Assembly: GCA_039931065.1 (NCBI GenBank)
Contig: JBDTSP010000020.1
Location: 1 to 64,000, forward strand
DNA length: 64,000 bases
Source: CADEED01 sp039931065
GTDB lineage: Bacteria; Pseudomonadota; Gammaproteobacteria; Steroidobacterales; Steroidobacteraceae
Direction of reading: 5' to 3'
The notes beneath the pieces were generated by a model, which worked only from the letters and a program-made list of their open reading frames with translations, did no database searches and had not been told where the DNA came from. The position numbers and the translations under genes are program-made. How positions within the stretch are numbered: the first letter of the stretch is position 1; every line of letters starts with the position of its first letter. This document shows positions 26,623 to 35,385 of the stretch, one piece after another.

Positions 26623-28001
26623 AACGCCAGCAGATCGCCCGTCCAGGATTTCTTCTGCTGGTAGGCGGCGAGTCGGGCGTCCATGGGCGCCGTATTCCAG
26701 TGAAAAACCTTCGCCATGCGAATCGCACGTTTCTCCAGATCGTTTGCATCGTCGAACTCGCCCAGGTTGGCGTGCGCCGCGGCGCGAATCTCCCAGGCGA
26801 TGGGGTTCAGTTCGTAGATGCCCCGCTCCTTCGCGAAGATTTCCAGCGCGCGTTTCGGATCGCGAACCGCGGAGTCCGGATTACTCGCGAGCAGCGCCGC
26901 AAGATAGAACCGTGCTTCCGGGCGGTTCGCATCGAACGCCTGCCCGAGCAGCTCGACTGCCTTGCGCGCGTTACCCGCACTCGAGGCGTCGCGCAGGTAG
27001 TAGTTAGCCAGTTCGAGCTGGGCATCGCTGTCCCCGGCCCGTGCGGCCTTGTCGAGCCAGAAGACTCCTTTCGCTTCATCGGCCTGGAACCTGAACGAGT
27101 TCATGCGATCGTGGCCCACCAGGTATTGCGCGAAGGCGTTGCCGGCCTGTGCAGCCTTGATGAACCAGTCGATTGGCACCTCTTCGGGCGGTGGGCTGTC
27201 GGCGTTTTGAAGCAGTAACCCGTAGAACAATTGCGAATCCGGATCGCCGGCGACAGCTTTTTTCCTGATCGCGTCCAGATCCTGCTCGACCGTGTTGGCC
27301 GCGCGTCCGCGCCTTATCTTGAAGAGAACCTTGAATCGAACCGTGCACCGCTCGGCGTTGCCATTCTCAGTTTGCGGGCTGTACAGAGTGTTCATCGATA
27401 CCAGCATGGCAGGACCGTCGAACGGCTGAGCGGGGATAAGCCGGGCCGCGTGTGGATCGTGATCGCGGCCGTCACTGAAAACTCTCGCATCGATGATCGC
27501 AAAGCCCCCGATGCCTTTTTCGGCTGCCTCGGGCGGAAAAAAGTCATCCGGGTTCGCCGGAAACTTGAGCCTGCACCGCACCGTCTGCGGCGCGACCGGA
27601 ATTTTCGCGGTCCCCAGGATGTTTTTCTGCAGCGCATCATTGCCGAACCTGGCGCGCAACTCTTCGGCGGTCTTCCGTCCGGCTTCACTCAGGTGCGGAT
27701 GGAGTTGGTCGTAGATGCTCTGCGCCGCCTCGCTCGGCCGCTGTTCCAGCACCACGGCGGCCCACGCATGACCGAGAATGTTGTCGCGTTTCACGCCCTC
27801 GCCCTTGACGTACATGATGGCGAGCGTTTCCTGCGACTCGGCGTGGCCGAGTTCCGCGAGTTCGCGATAGAGCTCGAACGCCCGCGGAAAGTCCTTCGCG
27901 CGATATGCGGCGTCCGCGGTGTACAGGTCGGCATGAGCCCGTGAACCCGTGAGAGCCGCGAGGCAAACTACAAGAACCTTGAACCCTGACTTGATCCGCA
28001 T
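26616..28001 (-). CDS. Exported Sel1/TPR-type repeat protein
   Basis: The 461-residue protein starts at MRIKSGFKVLVVCLAALTGS, a signal peptide; the open frame extends 99 codons further upstream into sequence without protein character. Solenoid repeats are seen at the N-terminus (AFELYRELAELGHAESQETL) and in the second half (KKAVAGDPDSQLFYGLLLQN, IKAAQAGNAFAQYLV, DKAARAGDSDAQLELANYYL). They are separated by a 140-residue beta-type insert (GGFAIIDARVFSDG). Sel1-like repeats mediate protein contacts in the envelope. It is alone on its strand and convergent with the CAP gene. Confidence 0.82.
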   Translation of the reverse strand: MRIKSGFKVLVVCLAALTGSRAHADLYTADAAYRAKDFPRAFELYRELAELGHAESQETLAIMYVKGEGVKRDNILGHAWAAVVLEQRPSEAAQSIYDQLHPHLSEAGRKTAEELRARFGNDALQKNILGTAKIPVAPQTVRCRLKFPANPDDFFPPEAAEKGIGGFAIIDARVFSDGRDHDPHAARLIPAQPFDGPAMLVSMNTLYSPQTENGNAERCTVRFKVLFKIRRGRAANTVEQDLDAIRKKAVAGDPDSQLFYGLLLQNADSPPPEEVPIDWFIKAAQAGNAFAQYLVGHDRMNSFRFQADEAKGVFWLDKAARAGDSDAQLELANYYLRDASSAGNARKAVELLGQAFDANRPEARFYLAALLASNPDSAVRDPKRALEIFAKERGIYELNPIAWEIRAAAHANLGEFDDANDLEKRAIRMAKVFHWNTAPMDARLAAYQQKKSWTGDLLAFY

Positions 28002-28078
28002 GCTGCCTGCCGGCCGACACTCCGTTGCGTATTTGCGGATACTACTTTCAAAGCAGCGGTCTATTCGAGGGCTTTCTG

Positions 28079-29929
28079 TCAGCGCAATAAGGCAACGAGC
28101 TTCGCGGCCGGGTCGAATCCGTCGCCGGCTGCTACCGGCCCGACCCATTTGAAGGTAGGTGCCGGCGCGTTCCAGCTGAGATGCCGGTAGTAAGTCAGCT
28201 TGCCGTCGGTGGCGAGGCCGTAGATCACGCCATTGCCGGCCGAGAACAACTGTGCGAACGCCCCCCAGCCATTGCCGACCTGCACGGGCTTGCCCCACGC
28301 GGCCGCGCCATTCACCGGATCGAGGTGGCGATTGCTCATGAGCCGGTTGTCCTGCGTGACGGTGTAGATGACGCCACCGCCGCTCGAGAAGATGAACTTG
28401 AAGTCGCCCCAGCCATCGGCAAGCTTGTTAGGGCCGACCCAGCCGCCGGGGTCGCCGGTCGCAAATCCGCCGTGGCGGTACCACACGATCGCACCGTCGG
28501 CCGCGATGGCGTAGATGACGCCGTTTCCGCCGCCGATGATCTGCGTGAATGTCTGCCATCCGCGCGCAACCACGACCGGTCCTTTCCAGGCATTCGCGGG
28601 ATCATCGTTCGGGCTGTGCTGGAACCACACGAGATCGCCAGCGCCGGTGCGCGCATAGAAGTGGTTGCCGCCAGCGGGGATGACGTCCGTATAAGCGCTC
28701 CATCCTTCGGCTGCGGCCAGCGACTTGTCAGGCGTCGTGCCGCCCTCGGGTGTGTCGTGTACGTACCGGAGCAGCGCGCCGCTCGCATCGACGGCATAAA
28801 AGATCGAGCTCGCGGGTGCCGGCGCGGGTTGCGGCTGTGGGCTGGCGTCGGTGGCCCCCACTGCGGCGTACGCACTGGGGCGCGCGGTGGCGCTGATGGC
28901 CGGTGAGACCGGACCCGGCGGCAGGAGCACCTGCGCAGCGGGATTCCGGGATACGGTGGTGCTGACTCCCGGACGCGCAACGCCCTGCAACCGTTTGAGT
29001 TCAGAGACTGCGGTCTGCTTTGGCTTGAGGGAGCCGTAGTACCAGCTCTCGCGCGAACACGTTCTCGCAACCACGTTGAGCGCGCAGACACGCACGGCTT
29101 GCCGATCGTCGCCGTTGCCGAATTTGCTGTGTGTGACGAGCAGTTCGAGGTTGACGGGGTCCGGCGCCCGCGCCGGATCGAGTTTTTCGATGGGCAACCA
29201 CTGCGTGCCACTCCACAACTCAACTGCATACCAGCCGAGGTTCGCTGAAGACCGGGGTGAGCTATGCCACTCGACTAACAACTTGAACGGCGTTGCGCCG
29301 CCAATCACACCCTCGCCGCTCGACGGCCGGATCCCGGTGAGCTTGGGCGGATCGAGGGCGCCAGGTGGACCGGGCGCGGCGGGCGTGTGCGCGCAGGTGA
29401 ATCCGGAATACAGCGCAGAGATGACTCCATCCTCATCGATCGCGCGGAAGCGGAAACAATACTCGGCGTCCCACAGCAGGCCCTTGATCTTGAACGCCTC
29501 GGGAAATTCGCGCTGACTGTTGAACCGCGCGGCGGTCACCGGCTTCAGGTTGGTGTTTCCCGAGAACCACCACGGCAGTGCCATGCACCCGTAGTTCTGC
29601 GCCGAACGCGTGATGCACTCGGCGCGGCCACTAAGATCGGAGCTCATGTGCGTGCCGTTCTCGGTCCAGTCCATGAGAAAGCCGACCTTCTCGGTAGCGG
29701 TGTTCATGAACTCCACGCAGATCGCGGGCTCGGCCGTTTCGATGTAGCCGCAGTTGGCGGCGAAACCCTTGTTAGGCGTGCCCGGGCGGTCGCGTGCCTG
29801 CGCGGGCAGCGAGAGAACCGCCAGCGCCAGAAAGCCTGCCAGCAGCGCCACGAGCGAAGCGCGTTTGACGCCCATGGGCATCCCTGAGCGGACGGCAATC
29901 AGGGTCGAGGCGAAGGCTTTCCGGTTCAT
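28079..29929 (-). CDS. Secreted protein with C-terminal tachylectin-like beta-propeller
   Basis: The 616-residue protein carries a signal segment (KRASLVALLAGFLALAVLSL, cleaved near AQA). The first start is used because GGGAG precedes it, but starts 17 and 19 codons later are possible. Residues 50-310 form Cys-containing beta domains (fibronectin-III-like, FRFRAIDEDGVISALYSG, WYAVELWSG). After a Pro-rich linker come four or five propeller blades of tachylectin-2 type (IFYAVDASGALLRYVH, VIYAIAADGAIVWYRH, VIYTVTQDNRLMSNRH, VIYGLATDGKLTYYRH). Tachylectin-2 binds N-acetyl sugars, so surface-glycan binding is a fair inference. Confidence 0.85.
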   Translation of the reverse strand: MNRKAFASTLIAVRSGMPMGVKRASLVALLAGFLALAVLSLPAQARDRPGTPNKGFAANCGYIETAEPAICVEFMNTATEKVGFLMDWTENGTHMSSDLSGRAECITRSAQNYGCMALPWWFSGNTNLKPVTAARFNSQREFPEAFKIKGLLWDAEYCFRFRAIDEDGVISALYSGFTCAHTPAAPGPPGALDPPKLTGIRPSSGEGVIGGATPFKLLVEWHSSPRSSANLGWYAVELWSGTQWLPIEKLDPARAPDPVNLELLVTHSKFGNGDDRQAVRVCALNVVARTCSRESWYYGSLKPKQTAVSELKRLQGVARPGVSTTVSRNPAAQVLLPPGPVSPAISATARPSAYAAVGATDASPQPQPAPAPASSIFYAVDASGALLRYVHDTPEGGTTPDKSLAAAEGWSAYTDVIPAGGNHFYARTGAGDLVWFQHSPNDDPANAWKGPVVVARGWQTFTQIIGGGNGVIYAIAADGAIVWYRHGGFATGDPGGWVGPNKLADGWGDFKFIFSSGGGVIYTVTQDNRLMSNRHLDPVNGAAAWGKPVQVGNGWGAFAQLFSAGNGVIYGLATDGKLTYYRHLSWNAPAPTFKWVGPVAAGDGFDPAAKLVALLR

Positions 29930-30143
29930 GTGCGTACTCCCTATTCAGGAATACGCGGCGCGCCTCGTCTGGCGGACAGACACTGCCCTTTTTTTTGATG
30001 AGCTACTGAACTTCGTGTTCGTGAAGGAAAGACGCGGCCCGCTCTGCACCCGGTGCTCGTTGCTCGCGACGACCTGCAGCCGCGGGCGCGCGAACTACCA
30101 TCCGCCTGCCTGGGGAGATGTTCGCGGTGCCGGTGTAGTTAGA

Positions 30144-30181
30144 GCCAGGCGCGCGGCGGCCGATTGCCGCCCCAGCCTGGC
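30144..30181 (-). terminator. Two-level hairpin after the DUF3096 gene
   Basis: The outer stem GCCAGGC/GCCTGGC encloses an inner stem GGCGGC/GCCGCC. It lies 29 bp past the stop of the small minus-strand gene and is the likely end of its transcript. The A/T tract beside it is short. The rest of 29930-30209 holds no recognisable gene. Confidence 0.5.
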
Positions 30182-30209
30182 CGCTACTGCAAAACTCCCG
30201 ATGCTGCGT

Positions 30210-30359
30210 TCAGCGAAACGCGCCGCTGCCGAACAGTCCGAGCAACCCCATGGCGATGAGGTAGATCGCGACAATGTAGCTGAGCAGCCGCGGCACAATG
30301 AGGATCAGGACGCCGGCAATGAGCGAAAGGAGCGGGCCCATCGTGATATGGAGATTCAT
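30210..30359 (-). CDS. Small DUF3096-type membrane protein
   Basis: The 49-residue protein is MNLHITMGPLLSLIAGVLIL, then IVPRLLSYIVAIYLIAMGLL and GLFGSGAFR. Two hydrophobic helices linked by PRLLSY match the DUF3096 family of tiny inner-membrane proteins, at the usual length. The longer open frame upstream has a different composition, and the internal ATG is the natural start. Function is unknown; relatives are often found beside stress genes. Confidence 0.85.
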   Translation of the reverse strand: MNLHITMGPLLSLIAGVLILIVPRLLSYIVAIYLIAMGLLGLFGSGAFR

Positions 30360-30511
30360 GAATGCCTCTGCGCGGGGGATTGGAAGGTAATAGTGCCCTA
30401 CGGGGAGCCGTTTCTGGGTTCGTTGTGACACATAGATGTCAATCTGGCGCACAAGCGCGCAAAGTACCGGCCCCCATCCGCTGGAACTCTGCATTGAACA
30501 ACACTCCCCCG

Positions 30512-30799
30512 ATGATTCCCGGTGAACTGCCCTCCGACTACCGTGTTCGGCTGGCTGTCGAGCAAGCGCACGCGGACGAACGCCGTCGCGTTGATCTGCT
30601 GGAACTGACGGCAACCGCCAATTCACCCGGCGCCCGGATTCGCGCCTGGGAGCGGACCCATGGCCTCACCCTGCCGCGTGTTGCGGCACATCCCGTGCTC
30701 AATTCAGTGGCGATTGCGACGCGACTGACTCTCGACCAGGTGCGCGACGAACAGCGCCGCCGTCTGATGCCGGCAGGATCGCCATTGCCGACAGCCTAG
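30512..30799 (+). CDS. Hypothetical small protein
   Basis: From MIPGELPSDYRVRLAVEQAH there are 95 residues, largely helical and charged (ERRRVDLLELTATANSPGAR, LTLDQVRDEQRRRLMPAG). The composition looks coding, while the upstream part of the same open frame does not. No clear ribosome site precedes the ATG and I recognise no family, so this is a moderate call. It is convergent with the GcvT-like gene. Confidence 0.5.
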   Translation: MIPGELPSDYRVRLAVEQAHADERRRVDLLELTATANSPGARIRAWERTHGLTLPRVAAHPVLNSVAIATRLTLDQVRDEQRRRLMPAGSPLPTA

Positions 30800-30856
30800 G
30801 GACGCGACACCTGCGGAAGCGCGGGCCCTGTCAGGCCTTGGCGGCGAGTGACGAAA

Positions 30857-32074
30857 TCAGAAATCGGCGGCGGGTGTCGCGCGCCGTCGCGGCGGATCGA
30901 AGAATGCGCCTGCGACGATCTTGCAGGGAACCATGACTCGCGACCACTGCAGCTCGCGCTGGTAGTAGATATCGGCCCACAGCTCATCACCGGGTCGGCC
31001 CCAGGGCATGTGCAGCGAAGCCAGCGCGATATTGGTCTTCGCAGAAGGCGACCACTCCGCGGAAGTCACAGTGCCGACGATCTCGCCCTTGCGCTGGCGG
31101 TTGTAGATGTACGCGGCCTTCGCCACTTTGTTGCCGGCGATCTCGAGACGCACGAAGCGGTAACGCGAGCCGCGCTTCTGTTCCTCGAGCAACGCACGGC
31201 GGCCGTTGAAGTTGGGCTTCTTGAAGTCGACCAGCCGACCGAGATCGAGCTCGAACGGTGAGCGCGAACGATCGAGATGAATGGCCTGATCGGCCGGCAT
31301 GAAATCCACGTGCGCCTGCATGAAGCCCGCTTCGATGCGGGCTATCTCCAGTGCATGCGTGCCCATGGGGCGTATTCCGTGAATGGCGCCCTTGTCGAAC
31401 AGCGCGTCCCACAGCGGCAGCGCGTGTGCGTTGTCGGTCCACAACTCGTAGCCGAGATCGCCGGTGAAACCGGTGCGCGACACCATCAACTCGCCGCCGG
31501 CGAATGGCCCCGGAAATTTGAAATAGGCGATGTCGAAGGGCTTCATGTTCTCGACGCCCGTGCAGCCGATGGCCTTGAGCACGGCGCAGCTGGTCGGTCC
31601 CTGGAAGGCAAGGCACGCGACGTCATGCGTTTCCTCGGCCAGGTTCACATCGAATCCGAACGCAGATCGGTCTAACCACTCGAGCTGGCGCTCCTGCGAG
31701 CACAGACGATAGTCGCCAGGCTTCAGGTGGAAGACGGTGCCGTCATCGATCACCCGGCCATTGTCGTCACACCAGATGGCATAGCCAACCTTGCCGGGTT
31801 TGATCTTCGACACGTCGCGCGTCAGGAGACGATCGAGGAAAGGCAGCGCGTCGGGACCGGTGATGCGGTGCTTGGTCATCGGGGAGAGATCGAACACCGC
31901 GCAGGCATTGCGAATCGCCGCGTACTCGAGCGACACGTTGTAGTACGCGTCCGAAACGGTGTAGTCCTTCCACCGGTGCCACACGTTGAGCTTGTTCAGC
32001 GCGGAGGTGCGCTCGTGGAACGGCGTCTGATACACCGCGGTCCGGAAGTGTTCCTTCTGTTCCATCGGCTTCAT
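30857..32074 (-). CDS. GcvT-like aminomethyltransferase/demethylase
   Basis: The 405-residue protein starts at MKPMEQKEHFRTAVYQTPFH, with its ATG overlapping the upstream TGA by 4 bp. The tetrahydrofolate-binding T-protein fold is clear: YAAIRNACAVFDLSPMTKHR, DALPFLDRLLTRDVSKIKPG, GYAIWCDDNGRVIDDGTVF, TGFTGDLGYELW, HALEIARIEAGF and the C-terminal barrel (GEIVGTVTSAEWSPS). Relatives include glycine-cleavage T-protein, the sarcosine and dimethylglycine oxidases' folate domain, and DMSP demethylase. It is the last gene after two FAD oxidoreductases. An oxidative or folate-dependent demethylation of a small methylated compound is the best inference. Confidence 0.88.
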   Translation of the reverse strand: MKPMEQKEHFRTAVYQTPFHERTSALNKLNVWHRWKDYTVSDAYYNVSLEYAAIRNACAVFDLSPMTKHRITGPDALPFLDRLLTRDVSKIKPGKVGYAIWCDDNGRVIDDGTVFHLKPGDYRLCSQERQLEWLDRSAFGFDVNLAEETHDVACLAFQGPTSCAVLKAIGCTGVENMKPFDIAYFKFPGPFAGGELMVSRTGFTGDLGYELWTDNAHALPLWDALFDKGAIHGIRPMGTHALEIARIEAGFMQAHVDFMPADQAIHLDRSRSPFELDLGRLVDFKKPNFNGRRALLEEQKRGSRYRFVRLEIAGNKVAKAAYIYNRQRKGEIVGTVTSAEWSPSAKTNIALASLHMPWGRPGDELWADIYYQRELQWSRVMVPCKIVAGAFFDPPRRRATPAADF

Positions 32075-33636
32075 GCGCGCCCCGCCTTGATGACGGCCTG
32101 CGCCGCATTCTTCCCGGCGCAGCCCATGACGCCGCCACCCGGATGCGCGCCCGCGCCACATAGATAGAGACCGGTCACCGGCATCGCGTACTGCGCCGCG
32201 CCGGGCACCGGCCGCAGCATGAGGAATTGATCGAGCGCGAGCTCGCCGTGATGCCAGTGCCCACCGGTCAGGCGGAACTCGCGTTCGAGATCGGCCGGCA
32301 GCAGCAATTGTGAGGCAACGATCTTGCCGCGGATCTCAGGCGCGTATTCCGCGAGCACGTTGAGCGTGTTCTCGAGCAGCTGCGCGCGAGCGGCATCCGT
32401 GCTCGCAGATTCCGCATACGGCGCGTACTGCACGACTGCCGAGAGCACGTGTTTGCCGGCGGGCGCGAGGGTGCGGTCATACACGGTCGGAATGCTGATC
32501 TCGAGCGCCGGGCGCGGCGAGTTCTCGCCGTACTTCGCGGCGTCGAAGGCATGCTCCAGGTAGACGAGGTCGGGCGCGATCACCAGCCGCTCTCCGGCGA
32601 GTGCCGCAGGCAGACGCGAAAAATCGGGCAGTGAGTCGAGCGCGAGATGCAGTTTGGCCGCCAGGCCACGCGTGCGGAAATGCCGCACGCGATGCACGAA
32701 ACCGGTTTCGAGATGACGCGCGCCGAGCAGGCCGAACAACGTGCGCTTGGGATCCGCGTTGCTCACGACCACGTCGGCGGCCAGCGCTTCACCGCTTTCG
32801 AGTGCAACGCCCGAGACGCGATCGCCATTGAGCGTGATGTTCTTCACCGGCGAGGAGAGGCGAATGGTTACGCCCGCTGCCGTCGCCGCCCTGGCGAAGG
32901 CCTCGCTGACCGCGCCCATGCCGCCGGCCGGCAGGGACGTACCACCGGTGGTTCCGCTGGCAATTCCCGAGAGCCGATGCAACAGCGTGAGCATCGAGTT
33001 GTTGGAACGCGGCGAAAGATTGGTGCCGAGCACGGCATCGAACGCCAGCGCGGCCTTGAGCGCCGGTGATTCGAACGACTCTTCGACGATGTCGTAAATG
33101 TTGATGCCGGCGATTCGCATGAACTCGCGCATGTCGTCGCGGCCGAGACGGCGAATGTCGAGTCCGAGCAGCGCCGCGCCGATGGCATCGGAACGGCCGC
33201 CGCCCATCAGTCGCGGCGGAACACGGTTATTTTGTTTGCCGAGCACGCGCGCGAACTTGAGCATGGTCGCGTGATGCGTCGCCAGCGCGGTGCGGTCGGC
33301 GTCGCTGACGCGGCCGCCCTCGAGCTTGCCGCCGTTCAACACGAGGTGCTCGCCCGCAAGTTGCAGCGCGACGGTCTTGAGGTTGTCGCGCGCCGATGCG
33401 AGGCCGTGACGCGCAAGATCGAGCTCACTCGCGATGCGCGCGTCGAGCATATAAGAGAGGTGTGCGCAGGCCGAGACCTTGAAGCCCGGCGAGAATTCGC
33501 GCGTGACCGCTGCGCCGCCGACCTGCGCCGCTGCTTCGAGCACCGTCACGCGTTTGCCCGCCTTGGCTAGATAGGCCGCGCAGGCGAGGCCGTTGTGGCC
33601 AGCGCCGATGATGATGACGTTGCCGGCTTCAGTCAT
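32071..33636 (-). CDS. PYROXD2/CrtI-like FAD-dependent oxidoreductase (second copy)
   Basis: The start is MTEAGNVIIIGAGHNGLACA, which gives 521 residues and places the start inside the stop of the gene before it (8-bp overlap). The FAD-binding GxGxxG is GAGHNG, followed by LEAAAQVGGAAVTREF. SYMLDARIASELDLARHGL and DVVVSNADPKRTLFGLLGA lie in the middle. The C-terminal cap reads GLYLCGAGAHPGGGVMGCAG, the family signature of phytoene-desaturase-like and PYROXD2-like enzymes. It is cytoplasmic. It is diverged from the upstream copy but colinear with it, so the pair may form a heterodimer or act on successive steps. Confidence 0.9.
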   Translation of the reverse strand: MTEAGNVIIIGAGHNGLACAAYLAKAGKRVTVLEAAAQVGGAAVTREFSPGFKVSACAHLSYMLDARIASELDLARHGLASARDNLKTVALQLAGEHLVLNGGKLEGGRVSDADRTALATHHATMLKFARVLGKQNNRVPPRLMGGGRSDAIGAALLGLDIRRLGRDDMREFMRIAGINIYDIVEESFESPALKAALAFDAVLGTNLSPRSNNSMLTLLHRLSGIASGTTGGTSLPAGGMGAVSEAFARAATAAGVTIRLSSPVKNITLNGDRVSGVALESGEALAADVVVSNADPKRTLFGLLGARHLETGFVHRVRHFRTRGLAAKLHLALDSLPDFSRLPAALAGERLVIAPDLVYLEHAFDAAKYGENSPRPALEISIPTVYDRTLAPAGKHVLSAVVQYAPYAESASTDAARAQLLENTLNVLAEYAPEIRGKIVASQLLLPADLEREFRLTGGHWHHGELALDQFLMLRPVPGAAQYAMPVTGLYLCGAGAHPGGGVMGCAGKNAAQAVIKAGRA

Positions 33637-35251
33637 CGTGCCAGCCCTCAGGCACAAGGTTCGGACGTCTCAGGTCGTGCAGGATTTCGCGCGCCGCGTT
33701 GGCGCCCGGTGCTGCCATCACGCCGCCACCGGGATGTGTGCCCGAGCCGCACATGTAGAAACCCTTGGTCGGCCCGCGATACTGCGCGTAGCCAGGGAAT
33801 GGACGGTTGAACAGCATCTGGTCGAGCGACAGATCGCCCTGGAAGATGTTGCCATCGGTCAAGCCTGTCTCGTTCTCGATCACGTCTGGCGTACGCACTT
33901 CGACGTGGCGGATCAGCGATTTGAAGTTCGGGCTGTAGCGCGCGATCTGGTCGAGCACCGTGTTCTTCCAGGCGTTGCGATCCTCGTCCGTCCAGGCGCG
34001 CCCCTGGATCGTCGATGGCACGTACTGCACGAAAACGCTCATCCAGTGTTTGCCGGCCGGCGTCATCGTCGGATCAGTCATCGAGGGAATCAGCAGGTCG
34101 AGATACGGCTCCTTCGACCAGGTGCCGTTCTTCCAGTCGTCGTAGGCGCGTTCGACCTGCGACAGCGATTCGAGGAAATGCAGGTCGCCGAAACGCAGCG
34201 GGTTGTCATTGCCGAGCGCCGGGAATTCCGGCAGACCGTCGAGCGCGATGTTCAACTTGCCCGAGGAGCCACGGATCTTGAAATTCTTCGCGCGTTTGAC
34301 GAACTCGGGCTTGAGATCCTTCGGATCGAACAGCCTGGTGAAGGTGCGCTTGGGATCGAGGTTGGAAACCACGACTTTTGCGCGGTATTCATTGCCGTTG
34401 GCGCAGGCGACGCCGGTCACGCGGTTGCCGCGAACCAGCACCTGCGTCACGTCTGCGTCGGTGACGATTTCGCCGCCGAAAGATTTGAACGCGTTGCCCA
34501 GCGCCTTCGACACCGCGCCCATGCCGCCGCGCGCGAAACCCCAGGAGCCGATCGATCCGTCCACATCGCCCATGTAGTGATGCAGCAGCACGTAGGCCGT
34601 GCCCGGGGAATAAGGGCCCATCGCCGTGCCGATGATGCCGCTGCCCGACAGGGTCGCCTTGATCAGATCGGATTCGAAGAACTCGCCCAGGTAATCCGCG
34701 ATGCTCATCGAGTAGAAACGAATGGTGTCGTAGATCACCTGCTCGCCGAGCTTCTTGAACTCCTTCGAGAGGAAGATCAATTCGCGGATGTCACGCGGCC
34801 GCAGCGAGGTCGGGTCTGGCGGCGTGCGCAGAAGCAGCGGCCGGATGAACTTGCACTGGCGCATCACCTCGGTCGAGTAACGGTCATATGCGTCGCCGTC
34901 ATGGGCGTTATGGCGCGCGAATTCGCGGCGCTTCAGCTCATGGTCGGCGTAGCTGCCGAGGATGTCGCCTTTGGACGTGATGGTGACGCCGCCACCGTAG
35001 GGCACCACCTGCAAGCCATGCCGCGCCAGTTCCAGGTCGCGGAAAATCTCGGGGCGCAACAGGCTGCAGACGTAGGAGCAGTTCGAATAGGTCCAGCCCT
35101 TCTCGATCTCACGGCTCACCGCTGCGCCACCGATCCACGAATTCTTCTCGAGCAACAACACCTTGAGCCCGGAGCGGGCGAGGTACGTGGCGTTGGTCAG
35201 GCCATTGTGGCCGGCTCCGACCACGATGGCGTCGTAATTCTTGTCAGGCAA
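33629..35251 (-). CDS. PYROXD2/CrtI-like FAD-dependent oxidoreductase (first copy)
   Basis: The 540-residue protein opens MPDKNYDAIVVGAGHNGLTN (dinucleotide fold with GAGHNG) and LLEKNSWIGGAAVSREI. The substrate domain has FARGGMGAVSKALGNAFKSF and VVVSNLDPKRTFTRLFDPKD; the closing motif is GFYMCGSGTHPGGGVMAAPG. This set marks the PYROXD2/phytoene-dehydrogenase-related flavoproteins, whose natural substrates are mostly unknown. It is the first gene of a three-gene operon whose members overlap by 8 and 4 bp. It faces the large dehydrogenase lipoprotein gene divergently across about 135 bp. Confidence 0.9.
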   Translation of the reverse strand: MPDKNYDAIVVGAGHNGLTNATYLARSGLKVLLLEKNSWIGGAAVSREIEKGWTYSNCSYVCSLLRPEIFRDLELARHGLQVVPYGGGVTITSKGDILGSYADHELKRREFARHNAHDGDAYDRYSTEVMRQCKFIRPLLLRTPPDPTSLRPRDIRELIFLSKEFKKLGEQVIYDTIRFYSMSIADYLGEFFESDLIKATLSGSGIIGTAMGPYSPGTAYVLLHHYMGDVDGSIGSWGFARGGMGAVSKALGNAFKSFGGEIVTDADVTQVLVRGNRVTGVACANGNEYRAKVVVSNLDPKRTFTRLFDPKDLKPEFVKRAKNFKIRGSSGKLNIALDGLPEFPALGNDNPLRFGDLHFLESLSQVERAYDDWKNGTWSKEPYLDLLIPSMTDPTMTPAGKHWMSVFVQYVPSTIQGRAWTDEDRNAWKNTVLDQIARYSPNFKSLIRHVEVRTPDVIENETGLTDGNIFQGDLSLDQMLFNRPFPGYAQYRGPTKGFYMCGSGTHPGGGVMAAPGANAAREILHDLRRPNLVPEGWHDD

Positions 35252-35385
35252 GATGGCTGCTTTATCCCGTTCGGTTGGCGGGTCAGGTTTTCCGCGCTTC
35301 TTTTGCGGCGCGATTCAGTCGCGCATCGTGGGAATCTGGCTCGCAGAGTATCCGAAGAACGTGCGTTTGGTCACTAGCACCGTAA

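Noticed and set aside
33593..35377. 594-codon plus-strand frame
   Set aside because: It is antisense to the first FAD oxidoreductase and lacks any motif.
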